A stretch of 64,000 nucleotides of DNA from Spirochaetota bacterium (lineage in GTDB: Bacteria > Spirochaetota > Spirochaetia > Treponematales > UBA12059): NCBI GenBank assembly GCA_026398615.1, contig JAPLSN010000024.1:61984-125983 (forward strand), written 5' to 3'. The notes below the pieces were generated by a model. It did no database searches and was not told the origin of the DNA. It was given only the letters and a program-made list of their open reading frames with translations. Shown here in pieces: positions 47,519-59,383 of the stretch; the stretch's first letter is position 1; each line of letters begins with the position of its first letter. The position numbers and the translations under genes are program-made.

Positions 47519-48613
47519 TCAATCGTCGGGCAAGAGGCGGACGCGCGTTTCGTCGAAGCCTATGGAGACGGGACTCCCCTCGGGTGGAATGCGCTTGACG
47601 GAAGGGTCGTCGATCTGGACGAGGACTTCGCCGTATTCCGTCTCCACGAAGCTCTCGACGCTGTGGCCGAGGTAGACGTTCATGCGGATGGAACCGTCGA
47701 CGATGCCGGAGCCCGGGACGCCGAGCCTTAGCGATTCGGGACGGGCCATGGCGGACGCCGTCGTCCCCGCGGCGATCGCGGGAGAAGCGCGCGCCACCCG
47801 GAACTTCTTGCCCCTGAGCGAACAGGTCCACCCGTCGCCTTCCCGGCCGAGGACCTCGACCGGGAAGAAAGCCACCTTGCCGACGAAGCCCGCGACGAAC
47901 TTCGAGGCGGGATCCTCGTAGATCCCGACGGGCGTGCCGATCTGGCGGATCTCGCCGTCCTTCATGACGATGACGCGGTCGGAAAGGCTCATCGCCTCCA
48001 CGCGGTCGTGGGTGACGTAGACCGCCGTAATGCCGAGCGTCTTCTGGATGCGGCGGATCTCCACCCGCATCTGCTCGCGGAGCAGGGCGTCGAGGTTCGA
48101 CAGAGGCTCGTCGAGCAGGAGCACCGAGGGTTCGACGATGAGCGAGCGAGCCAGGGCAACGCGCTGCTGCTGGACGCCCGAAAGGCGTCCGGGCGAGCGG
48201 TCAGCGAGGTTCTCGAGCCCGACGAGGGCGAGTGTCGATCGGACCTTCTCGGCGATCTCCGCCTTCGGGACCTTCCGTATCCTGAGGCCGTAGGCCACGT
48301 TGTCCGACACCGTCATGTGGGGGAAGAGGCCGTAGCTCTGGAAGACCGTGGCCGTGTCGCGCTTGTTGGGCGGCAGCATGGTGACGTCTTCCGATCCGAT
48401 CAGGATCCGCCCCGAGCTCGGAAGCTCGAACCCGGCTATCATGCGGAGCGTCGTCGTCTTGCCGCAGCCCGAGGGGCCGAGGAGCGTCACGAGTTCGCCC
48501 GGCGACACGGTGAAATCCGACTCGCGGACCGCGACGACGTCGGCCCGTCCCTTGGTGTTCCTGAATCGCTTCGTCACGCCTGCGAGGGTGACGGATACGC
48601 TGTTTTTCGGCAT
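47519..48613 (-). CDS. Fbp/Pot-type ABC transporter ATP-binding protein
   Basis: LLGPSGCGKTTTLRMIAGFE; VFQSYGLFPHMTV; LSGVQQQRVALARSLIVEPSVLLLDEPLSNLDALLREQMRVEI; VTHD. Confidence 0.93.
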   Translation of the reverse strand: MPKNSVSVTLAGVTKRFRNTKGRADVVAVRESDFTVSPGELVTLLGPSGCGKTTTLRMIAGFELPSSGRILIGSEDVTMLPPNKRDTATVFQSYGLFPHMTVSDNVAYGLRIRKVPKAEIAEKVRSTLALVGLENLADRSPGRLSGVQQQRVALARSLIVEPSVLLLDEPLSNLDALLREQMRVEIRRIQKTLGITAVYVTHDRVEAMSLSDRVIVMKDGEIRQIGTPVGIYEDPASKFVAGFVGKVAFFPVEVLGREGDGWTCSLRGKKFRVARASPAIAAGTTASAMARPESLRLGVPGSGIVDGSIRMNVYLGHSVESFVETEYGEVLVQIDDPSVKRIPPEGSPVSIGFDETRVRLLPDD

Positions 48614-48670
48614 GGATTTCGGCTCCTCGCTGCTTTTCGTTGGTATGGCGTTCGCATCGCCCGGGGGGGA

Positions 48671-50887
48671 TCAGCCCGCCACGGTCTTCTCGGTCAGGCC
48701 CTCGTCGCGCACGAGCAGCCGCATGAGGCCGAAGGCCGCGAGGACGATGACGATGAGGGCGGTCGACAGGACGCTGGCCAGCCCGAAGCGAAGGTTCTCG
48801 GAGAAGTTGTAGATCTGCACCGTCAGGTGGTACCAGCGGGCGGATATCAGGAATATGATGGCGCTGACCGCCGTCATCGAACGGACGAAGGTATACGACA
48901 TGCTCGTGAGGAAAGCCGGCCGGATCAGCGGCAGGACGATGGTCCTGAAGACCGTCGGCGCGTCCGCCCCGAGGTCCGCGGCAGCTTCCTCGATGGCCGG
49001 GTCGATCTGCCGGAGCGACGCCGCGCCCGTCTCGAGCCCGACGGGCAGCTCGCGCACCACGTAGCTGATCACGATGATCGCGGCCGTGCCTACGAGCAGG
49101 AGCGGCGGCTTGTTGAAGGCCAGGATGTAGCTGATGCCGATCAGTGTGCCGGGGACCGCGAAAGGCGTCATGAGCAGGACTTCGAGCAGTCGCTTGCCGG
49201 CAAAGGTCTTGCGCACGACCGCGAGGGCCGCGACCATGGCCAGCACTCCCGCGATCGGGGTCGCGACCGCGGCGAGCGTCACCGTGTCGCGGATGGCCTG
49301 GGCGCCCCGGCTCAGCGCCTCGCCGATGTTGGCGAGGGTGAACGAATAATCGATGCCCCAGTTCTTGACGAAGCAGCCGGCGACGATCGTCCCGTAAAGC
49401 CCGACGATGAAAAGCAGGCAGAGGCCCACGAACGCGGAGAGCGCGAAGCGCACCCCCGGCGGCGCCAGTTCGGCAAGGCGTGTCGAGGGTTTCCCGGTCA
49501 CGGTCACGAAGCTCCGGCGGTTCACCCAGTAGCGCTGGGCGAAGAAGGCCGTGAGGGTCGGCAGGAGGAGGAGCAGCGACAGCGCCGCGCCGCCGCCGAG
49601 GTTGTTGCGCCCGGTGACCTCGATGTACGCCTCGGTGGAGAGCACGCGGTACGAGCCGGACAGGAGCAGGGGATTCGCGAAGTCGGCGAGCGAGTTGGTG
49701 AACACGAGGAGCCAGGCCGACAGGACGCCGGGCATGGCGAGCGGCAGGGTCACCGACAGGAAGGTGCGCAGCCGCGAGGCGTTGAGATCGAGGGCGGCAT
49801 CCTCCAACGTCGAATCGATGGCCTTGAGCACGCTCGACAGCGTGAGATACGCGATGGGGAACATCCCGATCGTCTGGACCATGACGAGGCCGCCGAGGCC
49901 GTACACCGAGAATTCCTTCAGGCCGAGGAGCTGTTTCGTGATGAGTCCGTTGTTCCCGAACAGGAGGATGATCGAGAGGGTGAGCGAGAACGGCGGGGAG
50001 ATGACCGGCATCGTGGCCAGGGTGCCGATGAACTTCTTGCCGCCGACGGAGGTGCGCTCGGTCAGGAAGGCGAAGGCGAAGCCGATCAGGGTCGATATGG
50101 TCGCGGTCCAGACGCCGAGACGCACGGAACCGAACAGGGCCTGCAGGTAGCGCGGCGAAAGGACCTGCTTCCATGTTTCGAGCGAGAACGAACCGTCGCG
50201 GACGAAGGTGAGGCGGACGGCTTCGAACAACGGGTAGGCGACGAAGACGAAGGCCACGGCGAAAAGGAAGAGGACCGCGTAGCCCGTGAGCGGATCGCGC
50301 GCGAGGGTGGCAACTGCGAACAGCAGGGTGAAGACAAGCCAGGCGATGAGCGCGAGCGACAGGAGCAGGCGGTCGAAGCCGGCGGCACCCGCCCCCGGCG
50401 CCGCGACTACCAGGGCCCCGAGCACACCTGACCCGGACTCGTCGGGTATGGGAGCGAAGTAGATCCTCGCCCTGGCCCTGCCGCCGTCCGGCCCGAAATC
50501 GAGTTCGTAGAGCGCCTTGGTGACGAAGGGTTCCAGGTAATAGGCGCTCTCCAGACCCTTGGTGAATTCCGCTCCCGCCGATTCCGCCGCGAGGAGGTCG
50601 GTCATGACCTGGTCGGCCGCTGCGACCGAGAACGCGCCAGTCCCGGTATCGAGCGCGAGGTAGGCTGCCCTGGAACCGGGCAGGACGGAAGCCAGCCCCG
50701 ACAGCCAACCGGGCATGGACGCCTGGTCCGCGGGAGCGGTTCTGGCGAACAGCGCGATTTCCTTGAAACGGGACCCCTCGGTCAGATCGCGGAAGGATCC
50801 GGCGAGCGACAGGTAGATCCATGCGTCGAACGCGGCGAACAAGGCCGCGACGATCAGGAGTTTCACGAGTTTTTTCCGTTCGATCAT
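48671..50887 (-). CDS. Fused iron(III)-type ABC transporter permease with N-terminal extracytoplasmic domain
   Basis: Two permease halves with EAA-like loops (TLEDAALDLNASRLRTFLSVTLPLAMPGVLSAWLL and AIEEAAADLGADAPTVFRTIVLPLIRPAFLTSMSYTF) preceded by an atypical ~150 aa N-terminal domain. Confidence 0.9.
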   Translation of the reverse strand: MIERKKLVKLLIVAALFAAFDAWIYLSLAGSFRDLTEGSRFKEIALFARTAPADQASMPGWLSGLASVLPGSRAAYLALDTGTGAFSVAAADQVMTDLLAAESAGAEFTKGLESAYYLEPFVTKALYELDFGPDGGRARARIYFAPIPDESGSGVLGALVVAAPGAGAAGFDRLLLSLALIAWLVFTLLFAVATLARDPLTGYAVLFLFAVAFVFVAYPLFEAVRLTFVRDGSFSLETWKQVLSPRYLQALFGSVRLGVWTATISTLIGFAFAFLTERTSVGGKKFIGTLATMPVISPPFSLTLSIILLFGNNGLITKQLLGLKEFSVYGLGGLVMVQTIGMFPIAYLTLSSVLKAIDSTLEDAALDLNASRLRTFLSVTLPLAMPGVLSAWLLVFTNSLADFANPLLLSGSYRVLSTEAYIEVTGRNNLGGGAALSLLLLLPTLTAFFAQRYWVNRRSFVTVTGKPSTRLAELAPPGVRFALSAFVGLCLLFIVGLYGTIVAGCFVKNWGIDYSFTLANIGEALSRGAQAIRDTVTLAAVATPIAGVLAMVAALAVVRKTFAGKRLLEVLLMTPFAVPGTLIGISYILAFNKPPLLLVGTAAIIVISYVVRELPVGLETGAASLRQIDPAIEEAAADLGADAPTVFRTIVLPLIRPAFLTSMSYTFVRSMTAVSAIIFLISARWYHLTVQIYNFSENLRFGLASVLSTALIVIVLAAFGLMRLLVRDEGLTEKTVAG

Positions 50888-50918
50888 GCTGCTCCCCGTC
50901 GCCGCGTCGTCGCGTGTA

Positions 50919-51923
50919 TTACCGGAGGGACCCGATCTCGTCGTTCCAGCGCTTGAGCAGCCGGTCCTTGTTGACCTTGTCGCCGTCCCAAGCCATGTCC
51001 TGCTTGACGGTCCTGATCTCGGTGAGCGAGAGGGCGCTCGGGTGGCGGGGCGAGCCCTTGGCAACGAGGACGAGGTACCACTGGGTGAAGAGCTCCTGGG
51101 CTTTCTTGGAAGTCAGGACCCAGTCGTAGAGCTTCTTGGCGTTGACCGCGTCCTTGCCGCCCTTGATGAGCGACATGGAGGCCAGCTCGTAGCCCGAACC
51201 GTCGGAGGGCGCGGTGATGAGGACATTGGCGCCTTCGGCCTTGAGCTTCACCTGGTCGTGCGCGTAGCCGATGCCGACCGGGACTTCTCCGATGGCCACG
51301 CTCTTGCCGGGCGCCGAGCCCGACTTGGTGTACTGGTCGATGTTGGCGTCGAGCTTCTTGAGGTAGTCGAAGGTCTTCTGCTCGTCGCCGCCCATCACGT
51401 ACCGGATGGTCGTGATGACGTTGTAGGCGGTGCCCGAGGTGTTCGGGTTGGCCATGCGGATGCGGCCCTTGTATTCCGGCTTGAGGAGGTCGGCCCAGCT
51501 CTTCGGCGGGGTGATGCCGAGTTCCTTGGCGCGGTCGAGGTTGGTGACGAAGGTTAGGGGGCCGACGTAGAGTCCGATCCAGTAATCCTGGGGATCACGG
51601 TACTGAGCGTCCGTGTTGGCGGCCGCCCTGGACTTGTACGGCGTCGTCAGACCCTTGGACTTGGCGGTGATGTGGTCGAGGCCGACGCCGCCCACCCAGA
51701 TGGACGCCTGGGGATTGGCGGATTCGGCTTCCATGCGCGCGACGGCTTCGCCGCCGGAGAGCCGGACGAAGTTGACGGTGATGCCGGTTTCGGTCTGGAA
51801 GGTTTCGAAGAGGGCCTTGGCGAGGGGCTCTTCGAGCGTAGTGTAGGCGCTCACGGTGTTCTGGGCCCAGAGCCCGGCAACTGCGAGCAGGATGACAGAA
51901 ACGAATGCGATGCCGCGTTTCAT
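50919..51923 (-). CDS. FbpA-type iron(III) ABC transporter substrate-binding protein
   Basis: Signal peptide; VSAYTTLEEPLAKALFETFQTETGITVNFVRLSGGEAVARMEAESANPQASIWVGG; PPKSWADLLKPEYKGRIRMANPNTSGTAYN. Confidence 0.9.
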   Translation of the reverse strand: MKRGIAFVSVILLAVAGLWAQNTVSAYTTLEEPLAKALFETFQTETGITVNFVRLSGGEAVARMEAESANPQASIWVGGVGLDHITAKSKGLTTPYKSRAAANTDAQYRDPQDYWIGLYVGPLTFVTNLDRAKELGITPPKSWADLLKPEYKGRIRMANPNTSGTAYNVITTIRYVMGGDEQKTFDYLKKLDANIDQYTKSGSAPGKSVAIGEVPVGIGYAHDQVKLKAEGANVLITAPSDGSGYELASMSLIKGGKDAVNAKKLYDWVLTSKKAQELFTQWYLVLVAKGSPRHPSALSLTEIRTVKQDMAWDGDKVNKDRLLKRWNDEIGSLR

Positions 51924-52411
51924 GAACGGGTTCCTCCTGGAAAACTGATGTTTTCACAGTATTTAACCGTTTTAGAAAAAACGCAAGTGGTTGCGCGAAG
52001 ATTCCCGGAAACGCAGAATGGATTTCGAGGGCTGGTACTTCAAGCAGGTGACGCATGCCCCGGATGAAACCCGGGCTTTCATCCCGGTGATTCCCCGAGG
52101 AGCTTCCACCGGCGGAGGCTGTTCCTCGGTGCAAGCCATCGAGGGGCGGACGGGGAGGCATGCTCCGTGCGCCGATCAACGGCCTTCTCTCCCGCCGCAT
52201 CGCCGAGTCCATCGACGCGACGCTCCGGGTACGCATCCGCGCGGGCGTCTCGATGCGCTGGTCGGGAGAAGCGGGCAACGCGGGCCTCGAAGTGGCGGGA
52301 GAGATCGGCAGTCCAGCCCGCTGAAGGGCCCGGGGACCGCCCCTAGAATGTTTCCCGCCATCAACTTATCATGGCACATTCCTCCTCGCGCAATCCAGGA
52401 CAGGCCACGAA

Positions 52412-54253
<1,842 letters not shown>

Positions 54254-54311
54254 GCGTCCCGTCAATACCGACGGGAACAGAACGGCATGCATACCAATCC
54301 TTGCCATAATT

Positions 54312-54377
54312 AAGGAAACATGCATCATCCATTTTTCGCTCCCGCGAAGGGTGATCATTGAGGATTCATGTTTCCTT
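54312..54377. repeat. Palindromic intergenic element, copy 3
   Basis: aaggaaacatgcatcatccatttttcgctcccgcgaagggtgatcattgaggattcatgtttcctt. Confidence 0.85.
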
Positions 54378-54480
54378 TCCATGTGGAATGATTAGCAAGC
54401 CGGGAAATCGCATTATTGCCATGAGAGCTCTATCATGGAGCTCTGTCCCCGGTCCGGGTCGCTCCCCGCGGCAACCAGCT

Positions 54481-55755
54481 TCAGAATTCCATCCTGGACT
54501 GGATTGTCAGCCCCAGGGAATTGTTCCCGGCAAGACTCGTGAACTCCTTTTCTTCTCCCCCACCGTTGTAGGACAGGGAAACCGTAAAGGGGGGACTTCC
54601 GGACAGGTCCGCGTTCTCCGAAAGCTTCAGGCTGAAGGAAGCGTCCGAGAGATTGGCGATGCCCGAGAACATCGTCGAAAGCTTGTTCGAAAAAAGCTCG
54701 TCGGCCGTCAACGCCAGGTATGCGTAGGCTTCGCCGGAGTACAGGGGCAGGTATGTCCCCGCGTCATAGGCACCCGTGCGGTCGGATCCTCGGGAGTCGT
54801 AGTAACCCTCGCCCGACAGCGTCCAGCGCTTGAGCTCGTCAAGAGCCCGCGAAAAACCGAGGGACGCGGCCAGATACCCATTGAAGGTATCGTACTCGGG
54901 AGCGAAGGCCGTTTCCCCATACAGGGTAAAACCGAGCACGCGTCCGGAAACATCGAAGCCCAGCCGGGCTTGCGCTTCAAGACCACCATAGGCCGAGAGG
55001 CCGAACTCGGCGCCGGCGATGGCCGCATCGGCGCGGAATGCGACATTCGTCCAGCGAACCACATCCTTGACCGCGCCTGAATCGACGGTGCCGGAAAAGT
55101 CGGCAAAGGCGAAGAGGTTGGCCCGCGGGAAGGGCACATGCACGCGCAGCCCCGGCTTCCCGCTCCGGAGGTCCACCGGCTGGAAAGGATCGGCCCGTTC
55201 CAGGTTGATGAAATCCACGGGGCTCCAGATGCGGGTGGCCCCCCAGGCGATGAGCTGGTTTCCCGCCCTGAAGAACACGCGCTTGCCGATATCAAAGCCA
55301 TAATGAAGCTCCGAGAGTGTGAACGAGGGCTGCGTGTAGTCGACAGGCGGGGCCGGGAACGCGACATCACCCGATTCCCCTTGGGCAAAGGAATACCGGG
55401 TATTGTACGCGATGTAGAGCGCTCCGAAATCCGGTGAGCTCGCCTTGGCGAAAATCTTGCCGGATAATCCGGCTTGGGCCGTGTACCCGGTGAACCCGGA
55501 CATCGTCGCGGCATTCATGCTCGCGATGACAGTCCCCCCGGCCTGCAATTCGGTGCCCGCAGTCACGGGGCCAGACCCGGCGTCCTCCCCTCCCGGCACG
55601 GATCCCGCCGCCGCATCGAAGGCGCCCGGCGAAAAGGGATCGTCGTCAGGTCCCTGGGGAGCGTCCTGGGCTGCGGCCGCGAACGGAAGGAGCAGAGACA
55701 GGACCGCCGCGACCAGCAGGCGCTCCGGGTGGTTTATCCTCGTTGTTCGCTTCAT
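54481..55755 (-). CDS. Predicted outer-membrane beta-barrel protein
   Basis: Signal peptide, alternating aromatic/hydrophobic beta-strand pattern, ends ...NNSLGLTIQSRMEF (C-terminal Phe). Confidence 0.7.
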   Translation of the reverse strand: MKRTTRINHPERLLVAAVLSLLLPFAAAAQDAPQGPDDDPFSPGAFDAAAGSVPGGEDAGSGPVTAGTELQAGGTVIASMNAATMSGFTGYTAQAGLSGKIFAKASSPDFGALYIAYNTRYSFAQGESGDVAFPAPPVDYTQPSFTLSELHYGFDIGKRVFFRAGNQLIAWGATRIWSPVDFINLERADPFQPVDLRSGKPGLRVHVPFPRANLFAFADFSGTVDSGAVKDVVRWTNVAFRADAAIAGAEFGLSAYGGLEAQARLGFDVSGRVLGFTLYGETAFAPEYDTFNGYLAASLGFSRALDELKRWTLSGEGYYDSRGSDRTGAYDAGTYLPLYSGEAYAYLALTADELFSNKLSTMFSGIANLSDASFSLKLSENADLSGSPPFTVSLSYNGGGEEKEFTSLAGNNSLGLTIQSRMEF

Positions 55756-55767
55756 GCCGACCCCCCC

Positions 55768-56580
55768 CTAACGGGACTGTTCCTCGAGGAACGCCTTGGA
55801 AAAGACATAGTCCTGGATGCGGCTCGTCGAGATGGCGTCGTTCGTGAGGTAGGTCTGCTGCCCCTTCTCGAGGGCGTCCACGGAGAGGAGCTTGGTGAAG
55901 ATGTATTTGCCTTTCCCGAGATCCTGGTAATCGACGTAGTAGCTCGTGCGCAGGAGGGTTTCCGATGCGCTAAAATTCTCCACCTTGACCGGGAGCCCGT
56001 CGCCTTTGCGCAGGTACCATTTCTGCACGGGGAAGGACACGTCGAGCTGGAGCGCGTCGAGCCTCACGATGTCGCAATCCCATTTGGAAACCCTCGCCTG
56101 CCCCGCGAGCGTCGCCCGGTACTGGTCCAGGAGGCGGGATTTCCCGAAGAGGTCCGTCCTGACATCGGTGGATCCGACGTCGTCCTTGCGGTTGCGGTAG
56201 ACGAACTCCCTCGTCGAAGGAAGATAGAGGAAGAGATCGTCCTTGCTCCGGTAATATCCCTTTCCCTTCTCGCTGTCGGGAAACTGGAAAATGAGGGTGA
56301 ACGCGTCCACCGCATCGCGCCTGAAGATTCGCACGCGAAGGACCCGGTCCGTCTCTGCCGCCTTCTTCTGCACGAAGGTGAAGGTGTTCGTCACGTCGAG
56401 TCCTTCAAGGTTGAGCTTGTCCTCGAAACCCCGCACGAGCGCCGCGGCCGCCGGATCGCTCGCAGCTCCACCCTTCGCCGTCCCCTGCGCGGCGACGGGG
56501 AACGCGGCAAGGGCGAGGGCGGCGGCGAGGGCGGCGGCCGCATGGCCCGAGCAATTCCCGGTATGCTGTTTCGGTTTCAT
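55768..56580 (-). CDS. LolA-like outer-membrane lipoprotein-sorting protein
   Basis: FRRDAVDAFTLIFQFPDSEKGKGYYRSKDDLFLYLPSTREFVYRNRKDD...; adjacent to FtsX/LolD genes. Confidence 0.8.
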   Translation of the reverse strand: MKPKQHTGNCSGHAAAALAAALALAAFPVAAQGTAKGGAASDPAAAALVRGFEDKLNLEGLDVTNTFTFVQKKAAETDRVLRVRIFRRDAVDAFTLIFQFPDSEKGKGYYRSKDDLFLYLPSTREFVYRNRKDDVGSTDVRTDLFGKSRLLDQYRATLAGQARVSKWDCDIVRLDALQLDVSFPVQKWYLRKGDGLPVKVENFSASETLLRTSYYVDYQDLGKGKYIFTKLLSVDALEKGQQTYLTNDAISTSRIQDYVFSKAFLEEQSR

Positions 56581-56593
56581 TTCATGCTCCTTG

Positions 56594-57925
56594 TCAGAAA
56601 GTCTTCGTAAGGGCCTCGACGGGGCTGATGCTCCCGCCGCGCCGCGCCGGGAAGAAGGAGAAAAAGGCGGCAAAGGCCGCGATGGCTGCCACCACGGCGC
56701 CAATGTCCTCCAGCCTCGGCGACAGGACGAGCCGTCCCGAGCTCAGGAAGATGCCGAGTTGTCCACCGGGAGGAAAAGAGAGCCAGCTCCCCGCGGCAAA
56801 GGCGACGATGACGGCGAAGGCTGCCCCGGCGGCCGAAAAGGCGAGGGCGAGAATGGCGCTCTCCGTCACGAAGAGCGCGGCAACGCCGCCGCGGTCCATC
56901 CCGATGGCGCGCATGGTCCCGATCTCGCGCAGGCGCTCGTTGATGGTCATGCGGAGGTTGATGAAGATCGAGGCGATGATGACCGCGAGGAGGATGCCCG
57001 CCACCGCCCCGCCGACGGCGTTGACGGCGCCGAGCACGCTCCGGACGATGCCGAGCACCTCGTCGAGCGTTGAAAGTTTCAGCATGACCCGATCGCGTCC
57101 TTCCTTGTCGGCTTCGTACTTGACGCTCGCGGCAGATACGGCCGATATCGCTTCGGAGTCGTTCCTGGGCTTCGAAACCTCGAATCCGGCCGCGGCCAGG
57201 GCGTCCGAGAGGGCGTCGCGCTTTTCCGCAAGCCCCGTGGGCCGCGGCAGCCAGGCATACATCGTCGTCGCTGCCCCCGCATCGGCAAGGTCCAGGGCGC
57301 GGAGGAACTCGAAGTGCGTGAGCACGAAGCCGCGCATGAAGAAGTTGTCGGTTTCGTAGATGCCGCGCACGGTAAGGATGCCTGTATTGAAGGCGCCGAA
57401 TCGGGTCCTCGTGGACAGGACGACGGTCTCGCCCGTCGCAAGGGCGAAATACCCGGCTATATCCCCGGGAAGTACGACCCCGTTCGGATCCGCCGCCAGG
57501 TCTTCCCACGAACCCGAAGAGAAAACCATCTGTCCCCGGAAACCCTCGTCCTTCGCCATGTCGATCCCGGTGAAGCCGAGCCGCTTCGAAAGACCCTTGT
57601 AGTAGACTGCCGACTGGACGAGGTAGCGCGGAAGCACCACCGCGCCGCGGCCGAGCTGGGCTTCGGCGATCGCGGCGACTTCGGGACTCCGCTCAATCCC
57701 GTTGAAGATGCGCCCTCCCTTTGCGAACTGCCCCGATATCGTGATGTGCCCGGCGCTCGAACGGACGAGGCTCGTCGAGATGTTGTCCGAGGCGCCGCGG
57801 GAAAAGGAAAACAGGAGAACGAGGAGGAACGCGACGATGGCGTAGTTCGCGCCGAGCGTGAAGCTCCTCTTTTTCTGCCTGAAAACGTTCTTGAAAGCGA
57901 TGCCGATGAAGTTCCACATGTGCAT
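56594..57925 (-). CDS. FtsX/LolC/E-type ABC permease
   Basis: MHMWNFIGIAFKNVFRQKKRSFTLGANYAIVAFLL...NLRMTINERLREIGTMRAIGMDRGGVAALFVTESAILALAFS. Confidence 0.9.
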   Translation of the reverse strand: MHMWNFIGIAFKNVFRQKKRSFTLGANYAIVAFLLVLLFSFSRGASDNISTSLVRSSAGHITISGQFAKGGRIFNGIERSPEVAAIAEAQLGRGAVVLPRYLVQSAVYYKGLSKRLGFTGIDMAKDEGFRGQMVFSSGSWEDLAADPNGVVLPGDIAGYFALATGETVVLSTRTRFGAFNTGILTVRGIYETDNFFMRGFVLTHFEFLRALDLADAGAATTMYAWLPRPTGLAEKRDALSDALAAAGFEVSKPRNDSEAISAVSAASVKYEADKEGRDRVMLKLSTLDEVLGIVRSVLGAVNAVGGAVAGILLAVIIASIFINLRMTINERLREIGTMRAIGMDRGGVAALFVTESAILALAFSAAGAAFAVIVAFAAGSWLSFPPGGQLGIFLSSGRLVLSPRLEDIGAVVAAIAAFAAFFSFFPARRGGSISPVEALTKTF

Positions 57926-57930
57926 TTCTC

Positions 57931-59379
57931 CTAGCGCTCGCTCATGGCCTTGAGCGGGGTGATGGATGTCGCGACACGCACGGGATACAGGGTTGCAAGG
58001 ACGGAGACCACCGCGACCGCGACGAGGGTCTGCACGAAGTGCCACGCGTTTGCCCTGAGCGGCAGCCGTCCGCCGCCGATGAGGAACTGCGAGATCGTCT
58101 CCGGAAGGGGCACGCCCCCCGAAAGGGCCGCCATCACCACGCCCGCCGCGACCATGCCGACGAGGGCGGCCGCCAGGTTCAGAATGAGGGTTTCCGCCAG
58201 GAACATGTTCCTGACGAAAGACTTGTCGCTCCCGATGGCGCGCATCGTCCCGATCTCGGCCGTCCGCTCGACGACGTTGATGATGAGGGTATTCGCGAAG
58301 ATGAGGGCGACCACGAGGAAAACGAGTCCCGTGGCGAGCCAGATGAAGGCCTGGAGGGCTTTCGAAATACTCGCATAGAAACCCGAGGCCGCGTCCCAGC
58401 GGGCCGCCTTCACCTCGAGGCCATCCGTCGCCTCGATGGCGGCGATGAAGCGGTCGACGGTGGCATGATCCTTGAGCTTGACCGCGATCATGGTGAATCC
58501 GGAGAGCGCCTCCGACCGGAGCGAACCGAGGTCCAGTTCTCCGATGCCGGCATCCGCCAGGCCGAAGATCGCGTCCTCGCCCCCTTGTGCCGCGGCGAGA
58601 CCCGCGTTGAGCGCCTCGGGAAGGGCCGTGACCCCGGTATAGTTGTAGAGTTCTGAGTAGGTGGCCGCATCGACGAAGTTGATGTAGTTGAAAACGCTCT
58701 TGTAGTGCTTCGGCTCGAAGATGCCGGTCACGCGGGATGGCAAGGCGTTAGCGCCGCCCTCTGTGATGCCGAGGAGGGTAACCCGTTCGCCGACACGGAG
58801 CTGCACGCCGTAATTCCTGAGGTACTGCCCGTTCTGGAAGGCGCTGATCATGACGCCGCGAGCTCTGTCCCCGGTCGAGCCGTCGCCTGTCACGCCGGTC
58901 CCGGGCGGGGACAGAGCTCCGTCTTCCCGTATCCCGAAGAAACTCCCGTCCTTCACGTCGACATTGGGGAATACCTTCCGGTAGGGTCCCGGCTCGACGG
59001 CATAGAAGATGAATGGCAGATCGACCTTTCTCCCGTCGCGTTCGACCTGGACGAGGCCGTAGTTCTGCGCGAAGGATGCCCAGGTGAGGACCTCGGGGGA
59101 CGCGGAAAGGAATCGTCCTACTTCGTCCGCATTCCGGATGTTCGGCAAGGGGGTGTTGAAGGCAAAGGGAGAAGGAAGTTCCTTGGACCTGGCCGAATAG
59201 ACGATGAGGTCACCGGTAAAGTTGTCGATGATCGAGGCACGCGAAGCCTCGCCGGCCGATGAGCTGAAAGCCGTCCCGAAGACCGAGAGGAAGGTCCCGA
59301 AGGCGACGAGGGATCCTATGAGCACCATGCGTCCCTTGCGGCGCATGATCGTCCGCAGCGCGAGTCTCAGTACCAGCAT
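57931..59379 (-). CDS. FtsX/LolC/E-type ABC permease carrying an in-frame palindromic repeat
   Basis: ...NVVERTAEIGTMRAIGSDKSFVRNMFLAETLILNLAAALVGM...; 58860-58919 is an inverted-repeat element encoding ALSPPGTGVTGDGSTGDRA. Confidence 0.9.
   Translation of the reverse strand: MLVLRLALRTIMRRKGRMVLIGSLVAFGTFLSVFGTAFSSSAGEASRASIIDNFTGDLIVYSARSKELPSPFAFNTPLPNIRNADEVGRFLSASPEVLTWASFAQNYGLVQVERDGRKVDLPFIFYAVEPGPYRKVFPNVDVKDGSFFGIREDGALSPPGTGVTGDGSTGDRARGVMISAFQNGQYLRNYGVQLRVGERVTLLGITEGGANALPSRVTGIFEPKHYKSVFNYINFVDAATYSELYNYTGVTALPEALNAGLAAAQGGEDAIFGLADAGIGELDLGSLRSEALSGFTMIAVKLKDHATVDRFIAAIEATDGLEVKAARWDAASGFYASISKALQAFIWLATGLVFLVVALIFANTLIINVVERTAEIGTMRAIGSDKSFVRNMFLAETLILNLAAALVGMVAAGVVMAALSGGVPLPETISQFLIGGGRLPLRANAWHFVQTLVAVAVVSVLATLYPVRVATSITPLKAMSER
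58860..58919. repeat. 60 bp palindromic element with GAGCTCTGTCCCCG/CGGGGACAGAGCTC arms inside a CDS
   Basis: 14 nt perfect inverted terminal arms; length exactly 60 bp (20 codons). Confidence 0.85.
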
Positions 59380-59383
59380 GGTC

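Noticed and set aside
48008-50822. 807 aa plus and 873 aa minus overlapping ORFs
   Set aside because: Shadow ORFs of the Fbp-type ATPase and permease genes; composition R/P/H/G rich with no motifs.
52170-52324. Short plus-strand ORF MLRAPINGLLSRRIAESIDATLRVRIRAGVSMRWSG...
   Set aside because: Too short and without recognisable family; could be a remnant, but evidence is insufficient.
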